A stretch of DNA of 64,000 bases from DATKMK01 sp035541895 (GTDB taxonomy: Bacteria; Desulfobacterota; Binatia; HRBIN30; JACQVA1): NCBI GenBank assembly GCA_035541895.1, contig DATKMK010000109.1, forward strand, positions 153,819 through 217,818. The letters run 5' to 3'. The translations under genes were made by a program, and so were the position numbers. Shown piece after piece: positions 41,926 to 50,309 of this stretch. Each line of letters starts with the position of its first letter. Position 1 is the first letter of the stretch. The notes under the pieces are model-generated. The model was not told where the DNA came from. It did no database searches and saw only the letters and a list, made by a program, of their open reading frames with translations.

Positions 41926-42342
41926 ATGCTCACAGGCAGATGCTTGTGCGGCGGCATCCGCTTCGAGATTAGCGGGCAGCTCGGACCGATCATCTATTGC
42001 CTCTGCTCGATGTGCCGGCGAGCCAGCGGCTCGGCGTTCGCCACCAACGCCTCGGTCCGCGCCAGCGAGTTCCGCGTGGTTCAAGGAGCGGAGCTGCTCG
42101 GCGAGTACCAATCGTCGCCCGGGACGACCCGGACTTTCTGCTCGCGTTGCGGTTCGCCGATGTTCGGCCGCATCGCAGGGGGCGCTTTGATTCGCGTCCG
42201 CTTGGGCACGCTGGATGGCGATCCCGGCGGCCGTGCGGTCGCGAACATCTGGGTGGGGTCGAAGGCGCCGTGGTATCCGATCACCGACTCGCTCGAACGA
42301 TTCGACGAAGCGGCGCCGCGTCACTACGGCGCGCCGGCGTGA
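41926..42342 (+). CDS. GFA/CENP-V-family zinc protein
   Basis: 138 aa. GRCLCGGIRFEI is the first Cys pair, YCLCSMCRRASGSAFATNASV the second (CxxC), and RTFCSRCGSPMF the third. These cysteines bind two zinc ions. The family was named for a glutathione-dependent formaldehyde-activating enzyme, but most members have no proven activity. It converges on the ABC exporter genes. Confidence 0.93.
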   Translation: MLTGRCLCGGIRFEISGQLGPIIYCLCSMCRRASGSAFATNASVRASEFRVVQGAELLGEYQSSPGTTRTFCSRCGSPMFGRIAGGALIRVRLGTLDGDPGGRAVANIWVGSKAPWYPITDSLERFDEAAPRHYGAPA

Positions 42343-42354
42343 GCCCCGCGGGCT

Positions 42355-44187
42355 CTACTTCGCAGCCGCACGCAGCTCCGCAGTCGCCAACTCGGGTGGA
42401 CGGCTGTACTGCAATTGGTGCAGGCGGAAATACAGACCGCGCTGCGCGATCAGCTCGGCGTGCGTCCCGCTCTCCCGCAGTTGGCCGTGATGCATGACCA
42501 AGATGCGGTCGCTGTGCTCGATGGTCGAGAGACGGTGCGCAATCACGACGGCGGTGCGGTCGGCCATCAACTTTTCCAGCGCGTCTTGAATCAGCAACTC
42601 GGTCTCGGTGTCGACGTTGGCGGTGGCTTCGTCGAGCACGAGAATCGCGGGATCGTGCGTCAGGGCGCGCGCGAACGCGAGCAGTTGGCGCTGGCCGGTC
42701 GATAGGTTGTTGCCGCGCTCGCGCAACTGCGCGCGGTAGCCGCCGGGCATCCGTTCAATGAACCGGTGCGCGTTGACAATGGTGGCAGCCCGCTGCACGG
42801 AGTCGGCACCGATGTCGGCGCGACCCAACGTCAGATTCTCGGCGATTGTGCCGGAGAACAGAAACACGTCTTGCAACACGACGCCGATGCGCCGGCGCAA
42901 CGCCGCGAGATCCCATTCGCGCACATCGACGCCGTCGACCAGTACGCGCCCGCGGCTGACTTCGTAGGTGCGATTGAGCAGCTTGATGACCGACGTTTTG
43001 CCCGCGCCGGTAGCGCCGACGATGGCGATCTTCTCGCCCGGCTCGATCACAAACGACACGTCGCGCAACACCCAATCTTCGTTCTTGTAGGCGAACCAGA
43101 CGCGCTCGAACTCGATGCGGCCCTCGACCGACTTCGACACCCGCGCATTGGGTGCGCTGGCGATGCTCACCGGCGTATCGAGCAACTGGAAGACCCGTTC
43201 CGCCGCCGTCATCGCCGACTGCATGACCGCATACTTGCTCGAGAAGTCGCGCAGCGGCACGAAAAACTTCTGCACGTATTCGATGAACGCCACCAGCGTG
43301 CCGAACGCCAGCGTGCCGGCGAGAATCCGGCTGCCGCCGAACCACACGATGAGCGCAAAGGAGATCGAGCTGACCGCCTCGATCAACGAGAACAGCGACG
43401 CCTCGTAGATGTTCGACCAGTGGTTGCTGACACGGTGCGCGTCGTTGAAGCCGTCGAAGAGGCGAAACGTCTTGTCCTCGCGCGCGAACAGTTGAATCAC
43501 GCTCATCCCCGAGATCGCCTCTTGCAGATACGCATTCAGCCGCGCGATGCGCTCGCGAATCAAGCGGTAACTCTCGCGCGCCTTGAGGCGAAAAAAATTG
43601 ATCGCCAGCACCATCACCGGCACGAGCGACAGCGTCACCAGCGCCAATCGCAGGTTGATCGTCATCATGATGGTCACGATGCCGAGCAGGGTGACGAAGT
43701 CCATCAAGATGGTCATCGCACCGGCGGAAAACATCTCGTTGATCACGTCCACATCGGTGGTGAGGCGGGTGAGCACGCGGCCGACCGGGTTGCGGTCGAA
43801 GAACGACGCCGGCAGCTTCTGGACGTGCTCGAACAGTCGCAGCCGCAAATCGGCCAGGCTCTTCTGCGCGACCAGCATCGTCAAGTAGTACTGGAGATAG
43901 AAAAACAGAAAGTCGCCGACGACGCTGCCGGCGTAGCACAGCCCCATAGTGGCCACACCGGCGCGGTCCTTTGCGGCAATGTACCGATCGATGGTGAGCT
44001 TGAGGATGTACGGCTGCGCGAGCGCGAACAGCGATGTCAGCGGGAGGCAGGCGAGCGACAGCGCGAACAAATTGCGGTACGGGCGGATGAAGCCGTACAG
44101 ACGCCGCATCAGCCGGGCGTCGTAGGCCTTGCCCAACGCTTCTTCGCGCTGCGCGTCGTGCGATGCGGTGGCCGCGACGGTGCTCAC
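42355..44187 (-). CDS. ABC exporter half-transporter (canonical ATPase site)
   Basis: 610 aa, GTG start. Six-helix ABC membrane domain (about residues 35-330), then the ATPase: VGATGAGKTSVIKLL (Walker A), NNLSTGQRQLLAFARAL (signature with LSTGQ), ILVLDEATANVD (Walker B with Glu) and VVIAHRLSTIEH (H loop). It overlaps the upstream transporter stop by 4 bases (GTGA). The two are best seen as a heterodimer of the MdlAB/BmrCD kind, in which this subunit holds the active Walker B Glu. The substrate (lipid, drug or peptide) is not evident. Confidence 0.94.
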   Translation of the reverse strand: MSTVAATASHDAQREEALGKAYDARLMRRLYGFIRPYRNLFALSLACLPLTSLFALAQPYILKLTIDRYIAAKDRAGVATMGLCYAGSVVGDFLFFYLQYYLTMLVAQKSLADLRLRLFEHVQKLPASFFDRNPVGRVLTRLTTDVDVINEMFSAGAMTILMDFVTLLGIVTIMMTINLRLALVTLSLVPVMVLAINFFRLKARESYRLIRERIARLNAYLQEAISGMSVIQLFAREDKTFRLFDGFNDAHRVSNHWSNIYEASLFSLIEAVSSISFALIVWFGGSRILAGTLAFGTLVAFIEYVQKFFVPLRDFSSKYAVMQSAMTAAERVFQLLDTPVSIASAPNARVSKSVEGRIEFERVWFAYKNEDWVLRDVSFVIEPGEKIAIVGATGAGKTSVIKLLNRTYEVSRGRVLVDGVDVREWDLAALRRRIGVVLQDVFLFSGTIAENLTLGRADIGADSVQRAATIVNAHRFIERMPGGYRAQLRERGNNLSTGQRQLLAFARALTHDPAILVLDEATANVDTETELLIQDALEKLMADRTAVVIAHRLSTIEHSDRILVMHHGQLRESGTHAELIAQRGLYFRLHQLQYSRPPELATAELRAAAK

Positions 44188-45935
44188 AGCTCGGCGAGCT
44201 CCTCTTCGAGGCTTTGCTGCCGATACATTTCGGCGTAGATGCCGTCGCGCGCGAGCAGGGTTTCGTGATCACCCAGCTCGACGATGCGGCCGTCATCCAC
44301 CACGGCGATCAGGTCGGCTTGCTGAATGGTCGACAGACGGTGCGCGATGACGATGCTGGTGCGCCCGCGCTGCACGTCGCGCAGCGCTTCGAGAATTCGC
44401 CGCTCGGTGCGGGTGTCGACGCTCGACAACGCGTCATCGAGCACGAGGATCGGTGGGTCGGCGGCAATCGCGCGCGCCAACGTGAGCCGTTGCCGTTGCC
44501 CACCCGACAGCGTGATCCCGCGCTCGCCGATGATTTGATCGTAACCGAAACGGAACGCCTGAATCTCATCGGCGACACCGGCGATCTCGGCGGCGGCGCG
44601 CACGCGCGCCTCGTCGACCGGATCGAGCGCGAAGCCGACGTTTTCGCGGATGCTGTCGGAGAACAGAAACGGGTCCTGCGGGACGAATCCGATGGCACGG
44701 CGAAGCTGCTGCAATGGTAGGGTGCGAATGTCGCGGCCGTCGAGACGGATGTCGCCCGCGGTCGCATCAGCGAGCCGCGGCAGGAGCTGCGCAATGGTTG
44801 ATTTGCCCGCGCCCGTGCGTCCAACCAATGCCAACTGCTGCCCCGGCTCGATGGTGAAAGTGATTCCGTCGAGCACTTGATGGCCGTTGCCGGGGGTGTG
44901 GTAGGCGAAGTCGACGTTGCGGAACTCGATGCGGCCGGCGATCGCCGGCAGCGGGGTTGCGTCCAGTGCGTCATGAATCTCGGGTTCGGCGCCGAAGATG
45001 TGTTCCAACCGTTGGAGTGCGGCGCGCCCGCGCTGGAGAATCGACAGCATCCATCCCAACGCCATCGTCGGCCACGCCAACAGCCCGAGATAGCCGATGA
45101 ACGCCACCAGATCGCCGAGAGTGAGGGCGCCCGCGATCACGCGCAGCCCGCCATACCACAGCACCACGAGCGTGCCGACGCTGGCGGCGATTTTCATGAT
45201 CGGCAGCATGCGCCCGCGGACGCGGGCGAGCCGCATGCTCGAATCTTGAAAGCGCTGATTGATGGCGGCGAACTTCGCGGTGGCAGCGGCCTCGGCTACG
45301 TACGACTGCACCACATGGATGCCGCTGAGATTCTCTTGCACGACGCTGCTCATTTCGGCGAGCTGCCCTTGCACGCTCAACGTCTGCTCCATGAGCTGCC
45401 GGCTGTAGTGCTTCACCACCGCGAGCAGCACCGGGTACGGCAGCAAGGCGATCAACGTCAGGGTCGGATCGAGCCGGGTCATGATCGCGATGGCATACAG
45501 GTAGTAGATGGGCGTGTTGACGAGGTTGAGGATCGCGGGACCGAGCAGCATGCGTACCGCGGTCACGTCGTTGACCAGACGCGACATCAGGTCGCCGGTC
45601 TGCTGTGAGCGGTAGAACGACGCCGGCAGCGTCTGAAGGTGAGCGAAGAGATCGTTGCGCAGATCGTATTCGATGTCGCGCCCGACGTTGAAAATCAGCG
45701 CGCGCGAGAACGTACGAGCGACGCCTTGGACCAGCGCAATCGCCACGATCGCCGCCGCCAGGACGGTGACATCGTGCAGCGGCTGGCCATGTTCGACGGC
45801 GTTGATCGCGCGCTTGAGCAAGTACGGGACGCTCATCGCAAGCGTCGCCGTGATCAACAAGCACAGCCCACCGGCGAGATACCTCCACCGGTAGCGCCAC
45901 ACGTACGCCCGCAATCGCCCCATCGGCGGCATCAT
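44184..45935 (-). CDS. ABC exporter half-transporter (degenerate ATPase site)
   Basis: 583 aa. Six membrane helices followed by an ATPase with VGRTGAGKSTIAQLL, ITLSGGQRQRLTLARAI, and ILVLDDALSSVDTRTE. The residue after the Walker B Asp is Asp instead of Glu, the hallmark of the degenerate site in heterodimeric exporters such as MdlA/BmrC. The H loop (VIAHRLSTIQQ) is intact. This gene is first in the pair; its neighbour is co-translated. Confidence 0.94.
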   Translation of the reverse strand: MMPPMGRLRAYVWRYRWRYLAGGLCLLITATLAMSVPYLLKRAINAVEHGQPLHDVTVLAAAIVAIALVQGVARTFSRALIFNVGRDIEYDLRNDLFAHLQTLPASFYRSQQTGDLMSRLVNDVTAVRMLLGPAILNLVNTPIYYLYAIAIMTRLDPTLTLIALLPYPVLLAVVKHYSRQLMEQTLSVQGQLAEMSSVVQENLSGIHVVQSYVAEAAATAKFAAINQRFQDSSMRLARVRGRMLPIMKIAASVGTLVVLWYGGLRVIAGALTLGDLVAFIGYLGLLAWPTMALGWMLSILQRGRAALQRLEHIFGAEPEIHDALDATPLPAIAGRIEFRNVDFAYHTPGNGHQVLDGITFTIEPGQQLALVGRTGAGKSTIAQLLPRLADATAGDIRLDGRDIRTLPLQQLRRAIGFVPQDPFLFSDSIRENVGFALDPVDEARVRAAAEIAGVADEIQAFRFGYDQIIGERGITLSGGQRQRLTLARAIAADPPILVLDDALSSVDTRTERRILEALRDVQRGRTSIVIAHRLSTIQQADLIAVVDDGRIVELGDHETLLARDGIYAEMYRQQSLEEELAEL

Positions 45936-45976
45936 TCCACAACGTCGAGGAGAAGCAACGCCGGTGGCTCAAACGA

Positions 45977-46010
45977 CACGGGGCGAGCCCCCTGCGGCGC
46001 TCGCCCCGTG
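45977..46010. other. Perfect 12-bp hairpin between the exporter and FG-GAP genes
   Basis: CACGGGGCGAGC pairs with GCTCGCCCCGTG around a 10-base loop. On the minus strand it follows the FG-GAP stop by about 20 bases and is followed by TCGTTTG, so it may end that transcript without a proper T-run. Confidence 0.5.
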
Positions 46011-46032
46011 AAGATTGCGGAATGCTACGACT

Positions 46033-47382
46033 TCAATGCGTGAGAATCCCGCGCCAGACGTCGATTTCACCGAATCGACCGCGCTCGGGGCCGCGCATCT
46101 TGGGGTCTGCCGGCACGCCGGCGGGCGCCTTGGGCTCCGAATCCTTCTTGCCGTCTTTCCCTTCCGCCGCGGGCGCACCGCTGCGATAGGTAGGTGAGAG
46201 TACGTCACCGAACGCCACCCCGATATCGAGCACGCCGTCCTTGTCGATGTCCGCGAGCCCCAGACCCCACGTGCGTTCACGACCGGTGGTCGGCAGTCCG
46301 GTTGCATCGTTCAACTTCCAATTGCCTTGCCCATCGCCCATGAATGGGAAGACGCCGTAGACGCCGCCGATCTCCTGCAAGTTGGTTTTGCCGGCGACGA
46401 CCAAGTCGGGCTTTCCGTCGTTGTTGAGGTCGCCGATCCCGACCCCCAACGCGTTCATCTGAATCAAGCCGTTGTTGGACGCCTTCCACTTGCCATTGTC
46501 CCAAAGGAAGAACTCGATGCCGGGCACTGCGCTGCTGGCGGCGAGATCGAGTTTGCCGTCGCCGTTCACATCGCCGAGCGCAATTCCGAACATGTAGAGA
46601 CCGTGCACTTCCGGCGCCGGCAACCCTTCGGACGCCTCACGGAAGTTTCCCTTGCCGTCGCCGAGCCAGACCCGCGGCCCGGCCGAATAGGCTGCGGCGA
46701 TGTCGATATTGCCGTCGCCGTCGATGTCGCCTGTGGTAACGGCATTACCCCATTCAGTCTTGGGGAGTCCTGTACCGAACTCGCGCCACGTCCCCTTGCA
46801 GTCACCACGGAAAGTGCGGACGCCTTCTTCGGCCGCGGCAACAATCACGACGTCGGGACAGCCATCATTATTGAAGTCTCCGAAAGCGACGTCTTCCGAT
46901 CCAATGGTTGGCAGGCCGGATGAAGCTGACTTCCAATTACCAGCGCCGTCACCGGCGAACACGAAGACGCCCTTACAGTGATCGGCAATCGCCACGTCCA
47001 TCTTCCCGTCCTTGTTGACGTCGGCGAAGTCCATTCCGCCGCCACAGAAGGTCTCTCGCGGCAAGCCATTGGAAGCATCGGTCCAATGCCCGTGTCCATC
47101 GCCGGCAAAAATGTAGGGTCCATCAGCGAGCCGAGAAACGACGCCGAGGTCGGGGAATCCGTCGCCGTTGATGTCGCCAAAAGTCACCTGGGACTTCCAA
47201 ATCTTCCCTACGGGCAATCCTTCCCGGGCCAGTTCGTAGCGAAGCGGTGAATGGGCAACCGCAGGCGCGGTGGTGGCGGCGCCCCCAGCGGACGGTTTCG
47301 TGCTGCCGACCTTGTGACATCCAACGACCGTCACAGCCGCCACGGCACACAGTAGTAGACTGCATCGTTCCATCATCATCAT
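46033..47382 (-). CDS. FG-GAP/VCBS-repeat lipoprotein
   Basis: 449 aa from the first ATG of an ATGATGATGATG run at 47382, with GGAGG 7 bases upstream. A signal peptide ends in a lipobox VVGC. Seven repeats follow, each with D-N/D-x-DG-x-xD calcium-type loops (DINGDGFPD, DVNKDGKMD, DFNNDGCPD, DIDGDGNID, DVNGDGKLD, DLNNDGKPD, DIDKDGVLD) separated by about 45 residues. This predicts a seven-bladed beta-propeller facing the periplasm or cell surface. The C-terminus is charged and disordered. It is divergent from the secreted paralogue pair and may belong to the same surface apparatus (inference). Confidence 0.88.
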   Translation of the reverse strand: MMMMERCSLLLCAVAAVTVVGCHKVGSTKPSAGGAATTAPAVAHSPLRYELAREGLPVGKIWKSQVTFGDINGDGFPDLGVVSRLADGPYIFAGDGHGHWTDASNGLPRETFCGGGMDFADVNKDGKMDVAIADHCKGVFVFAGDGAGNWKSASSGLPTIGSEDVAFGDFNNDGCPDVVIVAAAEEGVRTFRGDCKGTWREFGTGLPKTEWGNAVTTGDIDGDGNIDIAAAYSAGPRVWLGDGKGNFREASEGLPAPEVHGLYMFGIALGDVNGDGKLDLAASSAVPGIEFFLWDNGKWKASNNGLIQMNALGVGIGDLNNDGKPDLVVAGKTNLQEIGGVYGVFPFMGDGQGNWKLNDATGLPTTGRERTWGLGLADIDKDGVLDIGVAFGDVLSPTYRSGAPAAEGKDGKKDSEPKAPAGVPADPKMRGPERGRFGEIDVWRGILTH

Positions 47383-47726
47383 CCAAAAACCTCCAGTTAC
47401 CGGTGTCGTATTCAGACAGTGATCGGGCAACTAATATTCGGTGTAAAGTGCGGCGTCGTGTACCAGAGCCCCGCGAGAGGGTCAAGCAACCGGAGCCAAG
47501 TCGGAACCCGCGCGATTTTGAGCACTTCCAGGCGATCGGCGGAACGAAACGAGCCATTTTCCGCTTGACAACCCAGACCCGTTCAAGTATCTCAACGGCG
47601 CTATTCGCCTACCCTTTGGGTGGGTTAGGTCGACGGCGGGCGCAACACCTGTTCAACAACCGGTGGCGGTCGTCGCGTGGCAAGTGGGCGGTGAATTTCT
47701 CCGCTGTTGAGGAAAGGAGAAAGACG
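47383..47726. other. 344-base divergent intergenic region
   Basis: It separates the FG-GAP lipoprotein from the first secreted paralogue. Apart from one candidate promoter (47565-47593) and a ribosome site just before 47727, I see no coding sequence with a credible start, no RNA gene and no repeat of the families found elsewhere. Confidence 0.6.
47565..47593 (+). promoter_or_regulatory. Candidate sigma70 promoter for the secreted paralogue pair
   Basis: TTGACA (47565-47570, perfect -35), a 17-base spacer, and TATCTC (47588-47593, -10 with three matches in TAT). It lies 133 bases before the gene start, implying a long 5' leader. Confidence 0.45.
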
Positions 47727-48884
47727 ATGAGATTTGGACTGGGGAAGCGGCGATTCGCGGGGCTTGCGGCGGTGCTGGCGGGAGCGCTCCTGTCGAGCAC
47801 GAGCCAACAGTCGTATGCCGCAAGTCTTGACGAGAGTTCGCGAGCCACGATTGATCGTACGGGAGACATCTTGGTGTTTCCGAAGGTGGTCTACGACACC
47901 GGAGCAGCCGCCACTGCTCGCGACACCGTGATCCGAATCTCCAACACCTTCAACCATCCCGCCGAACTGCACTGCTTCTATGTCGACGCGCGACTTGCGA
48001 ATCCCGGTCAACCACCCGATCCCGTCTTCAACCCACGTCGGTGGCAGGAGACCGATTTTGAAATCTTCCTGACGGCACAACAGCCGACCCACTGGGTTGT
48101 CAGTCAAGGACGTCCGGTCGATCCGACCGACTACTTCGGCGGCCAGAATTCGGGGTTGGATCCTGGGGCCATCCCGCCCGTCACGGCGGGGTTCGAGGGC
48201 GAACTCCGGTGCATTCACGTCGAAAGCGACGGCTCAACCCCAACGGGCGGAAACTACCTGAAGGGTGAAGCTACCATCGTTGACCGCGGACGCGATGCGT
48301 CGGACTATAACGCCATCGCGCTCCGGTCGGGCTCGTCGGCGGGCAACGACGGCAACATCGCGATCCTCGATGAGGTTGGTGACGATTCGGGAGGCAACTT
48401 CACCGCCTGCCCGCAAACGTTGATTCTCGATTTCATCGCATTTGGAGGGCCGGACCCGGTTGTCCGAGCGTTCGGCCAGTGCACAGGCGACAACTGCCCG
48501 GTCGAAACCAATCTGACTTTGGTTCCATGCTCGGCCGACTTCGAGAACCTGATTCCCGGAAACGTCACGCTGAATGTGGCGATCATCGACGAATTCGAAA
48601 CCATGACCTCCGCGCCGGTTGTGAACGTCGATTGCTGGCTCGATAGCCGCCTCGACCGCCTCGGCACCTTGAGCACCCAACAGACCAATTCGGTGTATTC
48701 GGCGTCGGTGTTGGCTTCGCCGACAGCGGTGGCGCGTTTCACGTCGGCTTCCGGGGGGGGCGTCTTGGGAGTGGCCGAGGAAACTCACAAGGATTCCACC
48801 GGGAAACAGTCGCGCGCAGCGTTCAACTTGCAGCACGAAGGGGCGTTGCCGGGAGACACGATCACGCTCACCTTGTTGCCCTGA
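47727..48884 (+). CDS. Secreted protein of unknown family (paralogue A)
   Basis: 385 aa from the ATG at 47727 after GAGGAAAGGAGA; the open frame upstream is not coding-like. A signal peptide ends near QQSYAAS. The mature part has ILVFPKVVYDT, VIRISNTFNHP, HCFYVDARL, RWQETDFEIFLTAQQPTHW, FEGELRCIHVE, NYLKGEATIV, YNAIAL, NVTLNVAIIDEFE, VNVDCWLDSRLD and VLGVAEETH. About seven cysteines are spread along it. The same motif order appears in the next gene, so the two are paralogues. I do not recognise a known domain. An exported beta-rich protein is likely. Confidence 0.72.
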   Translation: MRFGLGKRRFAGLAAVLAGALLSSTSQQSYAASLDESSRATIDRTGDILVFPKVVYDTGAAATARDTVIRISNTFNHPAELHCFYVDARLANPGQPPDPVFNPRRWQETDFEIFLTAQQPTHWVVSQGRPVDPTDYFGGQNSGLDPGAIPPVTAGFEGELRCIHVESDGSTPTGGNYLKGEATIVDRGRDASDYNAIALRSGSSAGNDGNIAILDEVGDDSGGNFTACPQTLILDFIAFGGPDPVVRAFGQCTGDNCPVETNLTLVPCSADFENLIPGNVTLNVAIIDEFETMTSAPVVNVDCWLDSRLDRLGTLSTQQTNSVYSASVLASPTAVARFTSASGGGVLGVAEETHKDSTGKQSRAAFNLQHEGALPGDTITLTLLP

Positions 48885-48947
48885 TCGTAGCGTGTACTGC
48901 GGATGTGGATGAACGATCGGTCCAGCGGTGAGGAAAGGAGACAAGTG

Positions 48948-50228
48948 ATGAGCACGAAGAAGGGGCTACGGCGGTGGGCGGTCCTGGCAGCCGCAGCGGG
49001 AATGATCGCGGGAGCGGCGACTGCGCACGCGGATGTGGTTGCGGACCAAGCCGCAGCGATCATCATCTTCCCGAAGATCGAGGTCGACGCGCGCGCCAAC
49101 CAAGCCGTCAACATCGACACGATTATTCAAGTCGCCAACACCTCGAACTCTCCGGTGCGCGCACGCTGCTTTTACGTCCGCGCGAACTCGTTCTGCGCGT
49201 CTGGTCCGAATGTCGGCCAGGTGTGCACGATCGACGCTGATTGTGCCGGCTCACGGTGTGTCGCCAACTGGCAGGAAAAGGACTTCCAACTGTTCCTGAC
49301 CAAGCGGCAGCCGCTGTCCTGGCGCGCGAGTCTCGGACTCACCGGTCAATGCCCACCCACGATAGCCGATCCGCAAGAATGCCCCGAGGACGCGGTGCCG
49401 CTGAGCGGTGGCCGCGTGGCGCAGAACCAGGGTGGCGGCCCGGCGCAGGACAACGGAGCGACCATCATCCAACCGGTTGAAGATCAGTTCGTGGGTGAAC
49501 TGAAGTGCATCGAGGTGAATTCAGCCGATGAGACGCCGATTGATCTCAACGATCTCAAGGGCGAAGCGACCATCGTTCGGACGGTGACAGCCGTTGACGG
49601 CGGTGTTGATGTCCGCAAGTACAATGCGATCGGAATCCAGTCAGCCGGATCACCAGACCCCAATCCCGCCATTCTCACACTCGGTGGACCCGGGGCCGAG
49701 TACAACGCTTGTCCGAACGTGCTGGTACTCGACCACTTCTTCGACAGCAACGGGGGTACTGTGACGACACATGCGAACACCGTCAACGGCGGTGTCGCTA
49801 CCAATGTCGTATTCGTGCCGTGCAGCGAAGATTTCGAGCATCAAAATGCACACTACGGCGATGCCACGCTGCAATTCTTGATCTACAACGAATTCGAGCA
49901 GCGCTTCTCGACCTCGACCAAGGTGAGCTGCTACCGCGACACCAAGCTTTCCGACATCGACACGCGGCAAGGGTCGGCAGACGACGTCACGTCGATTTTC
50001 AGCGCGGCCGTACAGGGGACCCTCACGGGTCAAACCCGCATCCGCCCCGTCCCCGGCACCAGCAAGGCGAACAAAGTGTTGGCCATCGCTGAAGAGACCT
50101 GGGAAGCCCAGAACGGCGTGCTCAATGGATTCAAGACGGCTCGCAACGTCCAAAGCTATCAGCCAGTCAACGCGACCGATCCCGCACAATCGGATTTCAT
50201 CGACATCGGTCCGCCGCTGGGCTTCTAG
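48948..50228 (+). CDS. Secreted protein of unknown family (paralogue B)
   Basis: 426 aa from the ATG at 48948, with the same GAGGAAAGGAGA ribosome site as paralogue A. A signal peptide ends near TAHADV. It repeats the paralogue A motifs: IIIFPKIEVD, IQVANTSNSP, RCFYVRANS, WQEKDFQLFLTKRQPLSW, FVGELKCIEVN, NDLKGEATIV, YNAIGI, ACPNVLVLD, VPCSEDFEH, YNEFE, VSCYRDTKL and VLAIAEETW. It has an extra Cys-rich insertion (C-x8-C-x5-C-x4-C near residues 85-103) absent from A. It ends at a strong bidirectional terminator. Function unknown. Confidence 0.72.
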   Translation: MSTKKGLRRWAVLAAAAGMIAGAATAHADVVADQAAAIIIFPKIEVDARANQAVNIDTIIQVANTSNSPVRARCFYVRANSFCASGPNVGQVCTIDADCAGSRCVANWQEKDFQLFLTKRQPLSWRASLGLTGQCPPTIADPQECPEDAVPLSGGRVAQNQGGGPAQDNGATIIQPVEDQFVGELKCIEVNSADETPIDLNDLKGEATIVRTVTAVDGGVDVRKYNAIGIQSAGSPDPNPAILTLGGPGAEYNACPNVLVLDHFFDSNGGTVTTHANTVNGGVATNVVFVPCSEDFEHQNAHYGDATLQFLIYNEFEQRFSTSTKVSCYRDTKLSDIDTRQGSADDVTSIFSAAVQGTLTGQTRIRPVPGTSKANKVLAIAEETWEAQNGVLNGFKTARNVQSYQPVNATDPAQSDFIDIGPPLGF

Positions 50229-50250
50229 CCCTCCCGAACAAAGCCTGAAC

Positions 50251-50288
50251 AAAAAAGACCCGGGAGAGAAATCTCCCGGGTCTTTTTT
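50251..50288. terminator. Bidirectional rho-independent terminator
   Basis: AAAAAAGACCCGGGAGA pairs with TCTCCCGGGTCTTTTTTT around a GAAA loop. A runs on one side and T runs on the other make it work in both directions, between the convergent paralogue B and lptD genes. Confidence 0.93.
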
Positions 50289-50309
50289 TGCCCGCCGCTT
50301 CCCTCTTGG

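Noticed and set aside
42766..44238. A 490-residue open frame on the plus strand
   Set aside because: It is antisense to the ABC exporter gene and has low-complexity composition; no motif supports it.
45977..46010. A fifth member of the GTAG palindrome family
   Set aside because: It is a longer, fully symmetric stem without the GTAG foot or the GCCC end spacing, so it was kept as a separate hairpin.
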